NCBI GenBank assembly: GCA_040882285.1
Contig: JBBEBQ010000011.1
Location: forward strand, 51,833-115,832
Direction: 5' to 3'
Length of the DNA: 64,000 bases
DNA from: Gemmatimonadaceae bacterium
GTDB taxonomy: Bacteria; Gemmatimonadota; Gemmatimonadetes; Gemmatimonadales; Gemmatimonadaceae
The position numbers were made by a program, and so were the translations under genes. Shown piece by piece: positions 1-8,686 of the stretch. Under the pieces are notes generated by a model. The model saw nothing but the letters and a program-made list of their open reading frames with translations. It did no database searches and had not been told where the DNA came from. Each line of letters begins with the position of its first letter. The first letter of the stretch is position 1.

Positions 1-1
1 C

Positions 2-499
2 GCGTGGACGTCGTGTTCCGCGCTGCGCACGACCAAGGAGGCGCGCGCAGCGACTTGGGAGGCCGCCGCCATCGGTGAAACGGCGACACGGTTTTCCCGA
101 CAGTTCGTCCCCGCGACCATCGGAGAAACCGAGGAATGGGCGCGCACGACCGAGGAAGCCGCCGCTTTCGGAGCGCCGGAAGCCACGAAGGTGTCGCTGG
201 CGCAGACCGTATCGCGCATCGCGGAAGTCGCCGGCATGTCAACGGTGAAGGCGAGCTTCATTCCGCCCGACTCCGTCGGCCTGGCCGATACCCGCAGGAT
301 GGGCGATCTCACGTTCGAGCCGGGCACGTTCGGCCTGCGGCTCGAGGCCAACGGGACGGTGCCGGCCCTGGCGCGCGTGATACTGCGGCTTCCGCCGGCA
401 ACGGAGATCACATCGCTTTCCATTTCCGGCCACACCGACCAACTGAAGGCAACTTTTCATCTCGCGGTGTATCACCCTGCCGGAGGGCCGCAAAATTAA
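2..499 (+). CDS. PilO/GspM/MshJ-like pilus assembly protein, C-terminal part (5' end outside window)
   Basis: The reading frame is open from the left edge and ends at TAA 497-499, so only about 165 C-terminal residues are present. The visible part runs from an Ala/Glu/Thr-rich helical stretch into a small alpha/beta domain of the ferredoxin-like kind found at the periplasmic end of PilO, GspM and MshJ. No membrane segment is in view; it would lie upstream. The assignment rests mainly on position: the next genes are a small PilP/MshK-like protein and the secretin, as in the mshJ-mshK-mshL order. In such systems this protein helps build the inner-membrane alignment complex linking the motor to the secretin. 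Sequence similarity alone would not settle the family. Confidence 0.55.
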   Translation, partial: AWTSCSALRTTKEARAATWEAAAIGETATRFSRQFVPATIGETEEWARTTEEAAAFGAPEATKVSLAQTVSRIAEVAGMSTVKASFIPPDSVGLADTRRMGDLTFEPGTFGLRLEANGTVPALARVILRLPPATEITSLSISGHTDQLKATFHLAVYHPAGGPQN

Positions 500-983
500 G
501 GGCGACAGTTCGGACCATTCCAATTACATTTGGCTCGCCATCGCGGCGGGGGTGATCGTTGCGTTCGGGGTGGCCTGGCGCACAAACGCCGCGGCTGCCG
601 CGGTCGTACGCGCGCCGAAGAGCTACATCGCTCCGTCCGCGCTCGATTCGCTGGGGCGGTACCTGCGGCCGATCGCGCTCACGCCGGCGCGCGGGCAGGG
701 CCAGGCCGCCGAGCTGTTCGTGCGGGACGACTACTACGCGCAGCCCGCGCCGCGGGAGCGGAATTCCGGCGGGTCGTCCGCGCCGGCGGGTCCGGCACGG
801 CCGCGATGGGTTGTGAGCGCGATTCTGCTGACGGACGCTCAGCGCATGGCGGTGGTCAACGATTCTGTCGTGGTCGTGGGCTCCACGCTGCCGGGCGGCG
901 CGCGGATCTTGGAGATCCAATCGGATCGGGTGGTGTTGCAGGAGTCTGGTGGTGTTCGGAGAGTCATCTCCTTGAATAGGTGA
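495..983 (+). CDS. PilP/GspC/MshK-like small inner-membrane pilus protein
   Basis: This small protein has one N-terminal membrane segment (WLAIAAGVIVAFGVAW), a Pro/Ala/Gly linker and a C-terminal beta-rich domain of about 60 residues (VSAILLTDAQRMAVVND to VVLQESGGVRRVISL). That domain resembles the HR/PilP domain that contacts the secretin. The first conventional start, GTG 552, would cut the membrane segment in half. The open frame continues upstream, and an SD-like CGGAGGG at 481-487 sits 7 bases before an ATT codon at 495 that overlaps the previous stop. I chose ATT on that basis, but it is a rare start codon; a CTG at 477 is the alternative. The stop at 981-983 lies 4-7 bases before the secretin start. 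Confidence 0.6.
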   Translation: MKGDSSDHSNYIWLAIAAGVIVAFGVAWRTNAAAAAVVRAPKSYIAPSALDSLGRYLRPIALTPARGQGQAAELFVRDDYYAQPAPRERNSGGSSAPAGPARPRWVVSAILLTDAQRMAVVNDSVVVVGSTLPGGARILEIQSDRVVLQESGGVRRVISLNR

Positions 984-987
984 GGCA

Positions 988-2679
988 GTGATGCTTGGGA
1001 TCAGCTCGACCGGAACGGAACGAGCGTTGAGGTTCTCGATCGCGTTCGCGGCGATCGTTCTGGCGGCGAACGCGTGTGCCAGCGCGCCGCGCGCGACGGA
1101 GGGCACGCGCACCGCCGCAGACGTCGCCGACGTTGCCGGCGCGAACGACCGGGTCGACGCCTTGCCCGCGCTCCCCGTTGCGCAGGTCGCGGAGGGCGGC
1201 CGGTCCGCGCCCCGGATCCAGCGGTTCGATGCCGTGGAGCAGGATCTTCGCACGGCGCTTCGCGGACTGGCGCAGAGCTTCGGCCTCGGTCTCGAGATCG
1301 ACCCCGACGTGCACGGGCTGGTGAACACGCGGCTGGAAAACGTCACGCTCGACGAAGCGCTGGCGAGTCTCCTCGCGCGGCATTCGTACGCGTATCAGAT
1401 CCAGGGCGGAGTGCTGCGTGTCACAGGTTCGCGCATGCAGTCGAAGACCTTTTCGCTGGACTACGTGTCGCTGAGCCGGATCTCCGCCACGCAGACGGTG
1501 GTGACCAGCGGACTCAGCACGGGCGGAGTCGGCGGCCAGCAACTTGGCGGCCAGCAACTTGGCGGGCAGCAGCTCGGGGGACAGCAGGTCGGCGGAGGTG
1601 GAGGCGGCTCGCAGATCTCCAGCACCACCGCGGCGAATCTTTGGCAGGACGTCCGCATCGCGTTGGAAGCGCTCGTGTTTTATGACATCACGTCCGACAG
1701 TGCGCGCCAGATCGTGTCGGCGGCGACGGCCGAAGGCACGACCGGGATCGCTCCGATAAATGCGGCGAGCTCAGTGCTCGGTATCGCCGCCGGCGCGCCG
1801 GGCGCGACGGCAAAGACGTCGGGCGATGGCCGCCGGCTCATCATCAATCCGCTCGCGGGTAGCATCTTCGTCACGGCCCCACCCTCCACTCTCGATCTGG
1901 TCGAGTCGTACATCGCCTCATTCCAGGCGTCGGTCCAGCGACAGGTCCTCGTCGAGGCGAAGATCGTTCGCGTATCGCTGAACAGGGAGTTCCGGTTCGG
2001 CATCAACTGGCAGCTCTTGACGAGCAAGGCCCGGCTCAACATCGGCGCGCCGGTCTCGCAGACGAACACGTTTTCCATCACTCTCGGTGGCGGAACGTCG
2101 CAGGTCAGCATCGCCCTCGAAGCGCTCGAGAGTCAGGGTGAAGTGGCGGTGCTCTCGAGCCCCATGATCACCGCGCTGAACAACCAGATGGCTGTCTTCG
2201 ATGCCACCAGTGCGGAAGTCTTCTTCGCAGTGACACAAACACCGGTAGTAGGCACCGGCGGCTCGGTAGTGCTCACTTCTCAGGTGCAGCCGCAGCAAGT
2301 ATCGGTCGGGATCGTATTGAACGTGCTGGCCCAGATAGGAGCCGACAACGTCATCACGATGCAGATTCGTCCGCAGCTCAGCGAAGTGTCACGCGTAGAA
2401 GAGTTCATCACGCCGGAGGGCGGGAGGATCACCGCGCCCGTCATTACGCGGCGCGAAACCGACACGATGGCGCGAGTGCGCGGCGGCGAGACGATAGTGA
2501 TCGGCGGGTTGACCCAGACGAGACGCGACCGCACGCGGACCGGCGTTCCCGGGCTCAGCCGCGTCCCCGGCATAGGCGGGCTGTTCGGCGGGCGGTCGGA
2601 CGTCGAGGAGAAGGACGAGCTCGTGATCTTCCTTACCCCCACGATCATCGTGGGAGCCCAGCAAACCGCCGGCCGATAG
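988..2679 (+). CDS. mshL: Secretin of MSHA-like/type IV pilus system (MshL/PilQ/GspD family)
   Basis: This is the outer-membrane channel through which the pilus passes. Residues 15-30 form a signal sequence ending at Cys30 (LAANAC, a loose lipobox). An STN/secretin N domain spans about 78-146 (TRLENVTLDEALASLL). A Gly/Gln-rich linker with four GGQQ(L/V) repeats lies at 180-205. The secretin barrel domain spans about 316-553, with the family signature VPGLSRVPGIGGLFGGR and the closing strand DELVIFLTPTII. The start could be GTG 988 or ATG 991; both follow the previous stop closely. At 563 residues it matches MshL better than longer GspD proteins. The next gene starts 3 bases after the stop, so this is one operon. 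Confidence 0.9.
   Translation: MMLGISSTGTERALRFSIAFAAIVLAANACASAPRATEGTRTAADVADVAGANDRVDALPALPVAQVAEGGRSAPRIQRFDAVEQDLRTALRGLAQSFGLGLEIDPDVHGLVNTRLENVTLDEALASLLARHSYAYQIQGGVLRVTGSRMQSKTFSLDYVSLSRISATQTVVTSGLSTGGVGGQQLGGQQLGGQQLGGQQVGGGGGGSQISSTTAANLWQDVRIALEALVFYDITSDSARQIVSAATAEGTTGIAPINAASSVLGIAAGAPGATAKTSGDGRRLIINPLAGSIFVTAPPSTLDLVESYIASFQASVQRQVLVEAKIVRVSLNREFRFGINWQLLTSKARLNIGAPVSQTNTFSITLGGGTSQVSIALEALESQGEVAVLSSPMITALNNQMAVFDATSAEVFFAVTQTPVVGTGGSVVLTSQVQPQQVSVGIVLNVLAQIGADNVITMQIRPQLSEVSRVEEFITPEGGRITAPVITRRETDTMARVRGGETIVIGGLTQTRRDRTRTGVPGLSRVPGIGGLFGGRSDVEEKDELVIFLTPTIIVGAQQTAGR
1535..1596 (+). repeat. 15-bp tandem repeat encoding GGQQL units inside the secretin
   Basis: Four imperfect 15-bp copies encode GGQQL, GGQQL, GGQQL and GGQQV, followed by a poly-Gly run. 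Third-base differences between copies (cagcaactt versus cagcagctc) show the array is not brand new. It lies between the N domain and the barrel, where a flexible linker is tolerated. Copy number may vary between strains. Confidence 0.85.
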
Positions 2680-2682
2680 AGG

Positions 2683-3645
2683 ATGTACGAGCAGTTCTAT
2701 GGTCTCACCGAGCGCCCGTTCTCACTCACGCCGAGCCCGCGGTACGTCTTCTATTCGGACCGATACAGAACGGCGCTGGACGAGCTCACCTACGGCATAG
2801 ACCGCAAAGAGGGGTTCATGCTCCTCACCGGCCTGCCCGGGACCGGCAAGACCACGCTGTCGCGCGACCTGCTGGAGAAGCTGGACCCCGACAAGCACCG
2901 CTCGGCGCTGATCTTCAACCCGTTCCTGAACGGGCCCGAGATGCTGCAGGCGCTGCTCACCGAGTTCGGCGTCGAGTACCAGGATAACGCGCCGCGCAAC
3001 GAGCTGTTGAGCAGGCTCAACAAGTTCTTCCTCGAGCAGCTGGCCGCGGGCCGGACGTGCGTGGCGATCTTCGACGAAGCGCAGCACCTCTCTTCGGAAT
3101 TCCTCGAGCAGATCCGCGTCCTGTCGAATCTCGAGACCGCCGATGAGAAGCTCATCCAGATAGTGCTCGTAGGCCAGCCCGAGCTGAGCCAGCGGCTCAA
3201 GATGCCGGGGATGGCGCAGCTCAGCCAGCGAGTTTCCGTGCGCTCGGCGCTCACGTTCCTCAACCTCGACGAGACGAAGCGGTACATCTATCACCGGCTC
3301 AACGTCGCCGGCGCGCGCGGCCGCCTCGAGTTCACCGGGCCCGCGATCAGCGCGATCTACAAGGCGGCGCACGGCATTCCGCGCAGGATCAACGCCATAT
3401 GCGATCAGGCGCTGCTCGCCGGGTTCGTCTCGCAGACGCAGAAGATCGGCGTCCCCGAGGTGAAGCAGGCCGTCGCGTCGCTGCGCGGCGACGAGGCTGA
3501 TCCCACTCCCGAGAGAAGGCAGCGGCGGATGAAGCTGATGTTCATCGCCGGGCTGGTGCTGTTTCTGCTCGCCCTGATCGCGGTGTCGCTGCTGGCGCTG
3601 CATGGCGCGGGGTTGATCGTCGTGCCGGGGCTGCCACCCATATGA
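2683..3645 (+). CDS. mshM: ExeA/GspA/MshM-type AAA ATPase
   Basis: This is an inner-membrane ATPase of the ExeA/MshM family, which helps insert or assemble the secretin. The N-terminus MYEQFYGLTERPFSLTPSP is the hallmark of the family. Walker A is GLPGTGKT at 50-57, Walker B is VAIFDEAQ at about 127-134, and the sensor motif VGQPEL is near 163-168. A single membrane segment at about 284-306 anchors the protein, leaving a very short C-terminal tail. ExeA has a peptidoglycan-binding domain there; MshM does not, which supports the MshM label. The stop overlaps the next start by ATGA at 3642-3645, indicating translational coupling. Confidence 0.92.
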   Translation: MYEQFYGLTERPFSLTPSPRYVFYSDRYRTALDELTYGIDRKEGFMLLTGLPGTGKTTLSRDLLEKLDPDKHRSALIFNPFLNGPEMLQALLTEFGVEYQDNAPRNELLSRLNKFFLEQLAAGRTCVAIFDEAQHLSSEFLEQIRVLSNLETADEKLIQIVLVGQPELSQRLKMPGMAQLSQRVSVRSALTFLNLDETKRYIYHRLNVAGARGRLEFTGPAISAIYKAAHGIPRRINAICDQALLAGFVSQTQKIGVPEVKQAVASLRGDEADPTPERRQRRMKLMFIAGLVLFLLALIAVSLLALHGAGLIVVPGLPPI

Positions 3646-4766
3646 GCCTCATAGCCGATGCCCTCAAGGCCGCGCAAAAGGAGAAGGCGCGGCGCGTCAC
3701 GCCGCCGGCGCGCGCCCAGCAGCAGCAGGGATATTTCCCGTTCCGCTTTCCAACCCGCGGCTCGGGCGAGCCGATCGTATCGCCGCTCGCCATCGGGCTT
3801 GGTGTGGCGACGGCGGCGATCGCGCTGACCGCGCTGGTGGTGATGTTCAGCTCGTCGCGCCGGCCCGACACGCGGTCGCCCGCGCTCGCGCAGTTCCCCG
3901 ATTCGGCTCCGGCCACGCTGGTGCTCGAGACGCCCGGCGATCCGGGCGGGCTCGCGCTGCTGGACACGACTGCTGAAGATCTCGCGGTGCCGGACGATCT
4001 CGAAGAATACGCGGACGAGCCGCCGGCGCGGACGGCCTCGCGCGCTCCCGCGCGCAGAGTGCCGGCGCCGCAGCCGCGGGACGACCTGGGAGACACGGAC
4101 GACCCGCTGCCGGCGATCGCGGCCAATTCCCCCGTCCGGTCGGGAAGCAGCTCTGGCGGGCGACTGCAGATCACCGTGGACCGCCCGATCCAGGGATCTC
4201 AGGGCGGCGGCTTGTTCGAGCAGGGACTCGCGGCGCAACGGCGCGGCGATTACGAGACCGCGAAGAACCGATATCTGCAGGCGACGTACGAGCAGCCGCG
4301 CAGTCTCGAGCTGTGGAACAATCTCGGAACGGTTTACCGCTCCCTCAATGACCTGTCGGGCGCCGAGGGAGCATTTCGCACCGCGACCGAAATAGACCGG
4401 AGCTTCGCTCCCGCCTGGAACAACCTCGGGCTCGTGCTCGCCCAGCAGGGCCGGGCTCAGGATGCGATGATCGCGCTCCACGAAGCGGTTCGGCTCGATC
4501 CTGCCAACTCCGGCGCGAAGGTCAACCTGGCGATCGAGCTGCACAAAGCCGGTGCCGTTGCCGACGCGCGCACGCTGCTGGAGGAAGCCGTTCGCGCGGA
4601 GCCGGCGATGGCCGAAGCGCACTACGAGCTTGGCAGGGTGCTGGAGAAGCAGAACGATCGCGGCGCAGCCGCCCGCGAGTACCGGCTCTTTCTCGCTACC
4701 GCGGGTGGCCGCTTCCCCGCGCTGGAGCAGGCAGTGCGCAACAGGCTCGCGCGGATGGGGCAGTGA
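3642..4766 (+). CDS. mshN: TPR-repeat membrane protein, MshN-like
   Basis: The protein opens with MSLIADALKAAQKEKARR, typical of MshN/GspB-like partners of the ExeA ATPase. It has one membrane segment at about 47-68 (IGLGVATAAIALTALVVMF), a disordered Pro/Ala/Asp-rich stretch to about 180 and then four or more TPR repeats to the end (LELWNNLGTVYRSLNDL, APAWNNLGLVLAQQGRA). The TPR domain would be periplasmic and probably holds the assembling pilus or secretin. It overlaps mshM by 4 bases at its start and the next gene by GTGA at its end. Confidence 0.82.
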   Translation: MSLIADALKAAQKEKARRVTPPARAQQQQGYFPFRFPTRGSGEPIVSPLAIGLGVATAAIALTALVVMFSSSRRPDTRSPALAQFPDSAPATLVLETPGDPGGLALLDTTAEDLAVPDDLEEYADEPPARTASRAPARRVPAPQPRDDLGDTDDPLPAIAANSPVRSGSSSGGRLQITVDRPIQGSQGGGLFEQGLAAQRRGDYETAKNRYLQATYEQPRSLELWNNLGTVYRSLNDLSGAEGAFRTATEIDRSFAPAWNNLGLVLAQQGRAQDAMIALHEAVRLDPANSGAKVNLAIELHKAGAVADARTLLEEAVRAEPAMAEAHYELGRVLEKQNDRGAAAREYRLFLATAGGRFPALEQAVRNRLARMGQ

Positions 4767-5269
4767 GGGCTCTCGCCGCGGCGTCGGCTCTGGTAGCCCT
4801 GGCCTGCGCGCCGACCATCACGCCGCTACCGCGCCCGGGCGCGGAACTGCCGCCGCTGCCGGTCGAGGAGGTGAGCATCATCACCGCTCCCCCGGCGGTC
4901 GGCGAACCCGCCGGCGCGCAACCTCGAGTGACGCTCAACGCGTCGCGCGCGGACGTTCGGGTGCTGATTCCGGCGCTGGCGGAGATCGCGGGCTTGAGCG
5001 TCGTGATGGACAGCACTGTGCGGGGAACTGTGGCGGTGCGGTTCGAGAATCTGCCGGCTGTGGAGGCCCTACTCGCCGTGATCGACGCGGCCGGGCTGGC
5101 GGTGGAGACCGGCATCGAGAAGCCGTGGCCGGAGTCCGTGTTCCATCAGCCGCCGGTGAACGTCAACACCGCTCCCGCCGCGGTGATCAGCGCGCGTTTC
5201 GGCGTGAGCGCGAAACTGGCCGAGTGGATCGTGAAGTCGAAGCCGGTGCTGTTCGTCACCGATCCCTGA
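4763..5269 (+). CDS. Lipoprotein with a stand-alone secretin N (STN) domain and GspK-like helix-hairpin-helix
   Basis: A short signal peptide ends in the lipobox VALAC (Cys15). Residues about 55-115 form an STN-like domain (VRVLIPALAEIAGLSVVMD followed by VAVRFENLPAVEALLAVID) as seen at the N-terminus of PilQ and MshL, but no secretin barrel follows. Residues about 128-165 start with VNVNTAPAAVISARFGV, the helix-hairpin-helix signature seen in GspK and ComEA proteins. The start GTG 4763 overlaps the mshN stop (GTGA). The role is unknown; a plausible one is an outer-membrane lipoprotein that touches secretin N domains and the pilus tip. The 3' end overlaps the convergent ligase gene by 14 bases. 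Confidence 0.75.
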   Translation: MRALAAASALVALACAPTITPLPRPGAELPPLPVEEVSIITAPPAVGEPAGAQPRVTLNASRADVRVLIPALAEIAGLSVVMDSTVRGTVAVRFENLPAVEALLAVIDAAGLAVETGIEKPWPESVFHQPPVNVNTAPAAVISARFGVSAKLAEWIVKSKPVLFVTDP

Positions 5270-7589
5270 TCCACCGGATCGGACCGCAGTCGGTACCCTC
5301 ACCTTGCAATGCAGGCGCCGAAGTGAGGGGTGCCAGCCTGGTCAGCGGTGGAAGCGGAGCGCACGCCGCACCGGAGGCGGCTGACAGTGCGGCGGCTTCC
5401 GGTCGGTGCGCCGCGTCCAGCGCCCGCTGGGTCAGCGCGATGACTTCGCGGTCGTTTCGCAAGCGTTCGATCTGTGGGCGGCTGACGTGCCAGAGAAAGA
5501 ACGGACCATGGCGTCTGTACAAGTACGCCGTGCCAAGCTCGGCGGCGGGCTCGTGGTATCCCCACCGGAGCGTTGTCCCGAGGACCTCGGCGATTAGCTC
5601 GGGACGCGGCTCGAAGCCGCGCTCCGACGCGCTCTTGAGCCACGCGGCTGCGTCGACGTAGCGCCCGAGCGCGAAGTAGGCCTCACCGATGTACGCGTGA
5701 GTCTGGCCGAGCGGCGGATATGCCGCATATGCCCCTTCGAACTCTCGCAGCGCAAGCTGCGGGTACCCGCCGACGAGCAGGACGTTGCCAAGCACGAGTC
5801 GAGGCTGCACGCGCCGCGGCGCAAGCTCGACAGCCCGCTGGAAGCTCTCGAGCGCCGGGACGGAATAGCGAGCGTCCCTGTAGTACGAGGCGGCGAGCAA
5901 CGCGATGCGCCCTTTCTGGATCGCAAGGCGTTCGTTCAGCGGATCGCGTTTGATCTCCTGCTCGACCGCGCGGAACGCCAGCGCGAGTGAGCTGTCCATC
6001 GCGGCGGCGGTGCGCGGGTCGGACCGTATGTCGTCGAAATGCGGCTGGAGCCAGCGGAGATAGCTCGAGTACTGCAGGTAAGCGTGATAGGTCGCCGGAG
6101 CGGGCGAGCTGAAGACCGCCTGAAAATCCCGGAGTGCCAACCGGACGGGTCGATCGCGTTCCTCCGCATGATGCAAAACGCGGAGGGTGCGGAGTGTTTC
6201 GAACGCATGGATGTAGAGCGCGGCCGCAAGCACGAGCCCGCCGGCGCCGAGCACGACGTTGGTCTGCCAGCGCGGCTCGCGGCGCGTCCCGAATTGAAGC
6301 AGATGGCTGGATCCTGCGGCGCCGGTGACGAACGCCGCCAGCGCCAGCCAGAGAAAGGTCGAATTGAGATCGAAAAACCAGAAGAAAAGGAAGAACGCGT
6401 ACGCGGCGAAGAAACCGGCGGCGATCGCCGCGTCACCCGGGTCGAGCTCGTGCCCGGTCCTGCGCTTCGTGACTGCGCGAAAGAGCAGGAGCCAGATGGC
6501 GACGAGCGCCGCGAAGCCGAGGACGCCGGCGGACGTGAAGGCATCGAGGTAAGCGTTGTGGGCCCGGTCCCAGCGATCGTCGCTGCCCAGGACGCCGTAC
6601 ATCTCCGGCTGGAAATTCTCGCTCCAGACGAGGTGGTAGTTCTCGGGGCCGTAGCCGAACAGCGGCCGCTGTCGGATTCCGCCGAGCGCGGCCTGCCATT
6701 GCGTGACGCGGCTCGGGTCGCCGGTCGCGCTCGTGCCGGCCAGCCTGCTCAGGACAGGGACGCTGGCCGCAGCGGCGCGAGCCGGGGAAGTGCGCGCCAG
6801 GAGGGGGAGCATCGCCACGACGAACACGAACGCTCCGGCTGCTGCGGCGCGCATGGGCGTGAGACGGGAAGTCAGCCGCCAGTACACCAGAAAGCCGAAG
6901 GCCACTCCCGCCAAGCCGCCAACGAGCGAGCTGCGGTTCGCCGAGAGAACGATGGTAGCTACGAAGAGCGGGACGAGGGCGAAGTACCCGAGCCGGGCGA
7001 TGCCATGCGAGCGGCGCGCGAGCAACAGCGCCACGGCGACGGTACCCAGCAGGTAAGCCGCGAGGAAGCCCGGGTTCCCCAGTGTCGCGCCCGCGTCCGC
7101 ACCTTTGAATCCGAGACCGAGGACATCGCCGCGGTACTGGATCAGGGCGAGCAGGGACACGACGGCGCCGACGACGACGACGTTCCGGAAATAGCGCACC
7201 CACTCCGTGGAATCGAAGAAGGTGCGCAGCGCGACGTAGTACGCGAGGAAGTGGAGCCAGCTCCATACGCCCCCCATCCTCTCGAAATCTCCGAACACGC
7301 TGCGGAGCGGCGACGGGCCGACGATCGCGGCGAGCGTGTTCGCGCCGAGGAAGGCGACGAGTGCCCAGAATATCCAGTCGCGCCGGTCAAGCTTGGTCTC
7401 GTGCCGAAGAAGCAGAACTACGAGGACGGCGGTAGCGAGCTCGACGAGAACCCGGAAGTAAACGGCCCGGGTGGTGACGAACGCGAAGTAAAAGCCTGGA
7501 ATGAGAATCAACGGGACCAGCACGGTGGCATGCAACAACCACCGCGCGACCGCCACCAATCGTAAACTCCTAGCGGACGTTATCGGCAC
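5256..7589 (-). CDS. O-antigen ligase/PglL-like (Wzy_C) membrane protein with C-terminal TPR domain
   Basis: About ten membrane segments fill residues 10-470. The Wzy_C signature SANRSSLVGGLAG lies at 216-228. The large periplasmic loop carries GYGPENY (312-318) and RAHNAYLDAF (342-351), which holds the His expected to be catalytic in WaaL/PglL ligases. Residues about 480-720 form TPR-like helical repeats (RVQPRLVLGNVLLVGGYPQLAL). Such proteins transfer a lipid-linked glycan to lipid A, polymer or protein. Because it sits beside pilin genes, an O-oligosaccharyltransferase that glycosylates pilins is a reasonable inference, not a demonstrated fact. It is followed by no same-strand gene and overlaps the convergent lipoprotein gene. 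Confidence 0.8.
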   Translation of the reverse strand: MPITSARSLRLVAVARWLLHATVLVPLILIPGFYFAFVTTRAVYFRVLVELATAVLVVLLLRHETKLDRRDWIFWALVAFLGANTLAAIVGPSPLRSVFGDFERMGGVWSWLHFLAYYVALRTFFDSTEWVRYFRNVVVVGAVVSLLALIQYRGDVLGLGFKGADAGATLGNPGFLAAYLLGTVAVALLLARRSHGIARLGYFALVPLFVATIVLSANRSSLVGGLAGVAFGFLVYWRLTSRLTPMRAAAAGAFVFVVAMLPLLARTSPARAAAASVPVLSRLAGTSATGDPSRVTQWQAALGGIRQRPLFGYGPENYHLVWSENFQPEMYGVLGSDDRWDRAHNAYLDAFTSAGVLGFAALVAIWLLLFRAVTKRRTGHELDPGDAAIAAGFFAAYAFFLFFWFFDLNSTFLWLALAAFVTGAAGSSHLLQFGTRREPRWQTNVVLGAGGLVLAAALYIHAFETLRTLRVLHHAEERDRPVRLALRDFQAVFSSPAPATYHAYLQYSSYLRWLQPHFDDIRSDPRTAAAMDSSLALAFRAVEQEIKRDPLNERLAIQKGRIALLAASYYRDARYSVPALESFQRAVELAPRRVQPRLVLGNVLLVGGYPQLALREFEGAYAAYPPLGQTHAYIGEAYFALGRYVDAAAWLKSASERGFEPRPELIAEVLGTTLRWGYHEPAAELGTAYLYRRHGPFFLWHVSRPQIERLRNDREVIALTQRALDAAHRPEAAALSAASGAACAPLPPLTRLAPLTSAPALQGEGTDCGPIRWIRDR

Positions 7590-7607
7590 TCATGAGGCCG
7601 GCTAATG

Positions 7608-7639
7608 AAAAAAACGGCCGCCGGACAACCCGGCGGCCG
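7608..7639 (-). terminator. Rho-independent terminator behind the first pilin gene
   Basis: A perfect 10-bp GC stem (7615-7624 with 7630-7639) has a 5-base loop. On the - strand it is followed by a run of seven T (7608-7614). It lies 23 bases after the pilin stop and 19 bases before the ligase start, so it should separate the two transcripts. Confidence 0.9.
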
Positions 7640-7661
7640 CTCTTCAAAACTCAAGCGGAGC

Positions 7662-8276
7662 TTAGTTGATCGGAACCGCGTAATAAACTGCCTGGGTAGC
7701 CGCGCTTCCCTCCCGGAACTTGCCGGTAGTGCTGGGGGCCAATTCGCCTTCCCCGTCGATCAGGTCGTTGATCGCCGCGAACTTCGCGGCATCAAGCCCG
7801 TTGATGACCACGGAGACGAAGCCGCCAATGCCCGTTTGCTGATCGAGGGTGCACGCGCTCGTGGCGGCGAAGCACCGGCGAAGTTTCGCATTGATAGTCG
7901 CGCCGAAGGCTGTCGGTATCGCGGTCGAATCGACCTGAGTGTTCTTCTCAATGATGGACGCATCGATGTACGGGCCCTTCCAAGCGGTATTCGAGCTGAA
8001 GGATCCGCCACCGAAAGCCGAGTCTCCGCTCGTGGCTGGCGCATACGCGAGATCCTCCAGGTCACCCGGGAACTGCGGCCGCATGTTAATACGGAACAGG
8101 TTGATGCCCGTCTTGATATTCGTCAGATCGGCCGCGACCCGAACCGGATCCTCCTTGCCCAACTGCCCGATCACGCCCGGCGCGAGAATCGCGACCAGGA
8201 TCGACAGGATCAGCAAGGTCACCAAAATTTCAATAAGCGTGAAGCCCTTCCGCACCATCTTCGCGACCTTCTTCAT
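7662..8276 (-). CDS. Type IV pilin/pseudopilin (first of three on this strand)
   Basis: The prepilin leader MKKVAKMVRKG is followed by FTLIEILVTLLILSILVAIL, with Gly -1, Phe +1 and Glu +5 all present, so it should be cut and methylated by a prepilin peptidase. The 204-residue chain continues with an amphipathic helix and a head domain carrying WKGPY and a C-terminal AVPIN. Two Cys in the head (RRCFAATSAC) may form the disulfide loop. The WKGPY motif and the (A/V)xPI(N/Q) ending recur in the neighbouring pilins, so they form one paralogous family. The stop lies just before a strong terminator. Confidence 0.92.
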   Translation of the reverse strand: MKKVAKMVRKGFTLIEILVTLLILSILVAILAPGVIGQLGKEDPVRVAADLTNIKTGINLFRINMRPQFPGDLEDLAYAPATSGDSAFGGGSFSSNTAWKGPYIDASIIEKNTQVDSTAIPTAFGATINAKLRRCFAATSACTLDQQTGIGGFVSVVINGLDAAKFAAINDLIDGEGELAPSTTGKFREGSAATQAVYYAVPIN

Positions 8277-8629
8277 CCTTCCTCCTCGTAGTCCAATTAC
8301 GTGTCGCGCTCACCTGAAGCGGTGAAGGCGCGGATGCGAACGGTCTGAGAAATCAGACGGCGTTCGCTGAGTGCAGGCGGATGGTAGTGCGGGCCCGTTA
8401 CATCGGTGTCAGCAGCGGACGCCGTGCTGTTACGCGAAGCGTCCAGGTCCAGCCATCCCCAACGAGTGACGATCTTTACCACGCCAAGTTTCGGTTGGTA
8501 ATACCCGTTGTGTGAGTCAGAGAGCCGTTTCCGGGCCGACGGAGTGCTCCCGAAAGGTCTTTATCCGGTCGAATTGACCGCATCTTTTGACCGTCTATTG
8601 GCCTTGGAGCGAGCCGGTCACGCCGCACC
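8277..8629. other. Intergenic leader between two pilin genes, no supported gene
   Basis: About 350 bases separate the two pilin genes. A 6-bp stem with a GAAA tetraloop (8343-8358) lies in the region that would be the 5' leader of the downstream pilin. A short - strand frame is open to 8297, but it has no convincing start and no recognisable product. I see no riboswitch that I can name. Confidence 0.4.
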
Positions 8630-8631
8630 GA

Positions 8632-8654
8632 CAAGAAAGGCCGCTCGCGCGGCC
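8632..8654 (-). terminator. Probable terminator behind second pilin gene
   Basis: A 6-bp GC stem (8639-8644 with 8649-8654) has a 4-base loop. On the - strand it is followed by TTTCTT. It lies 33 bases after the stop of the pilin at 8687. Confidence 0.7.
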
Positions 8655-8686
8655 CCCTTGAAACAACCACCCGGATGGAAGCCGGG

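Noticed and set aside
8297..8562. Small - strand gene between pilins
   Set aside because: No start with a ribosome-binding site and no recognisable product; it could be a decayed pilus gene tail but nothing supports that firmly.
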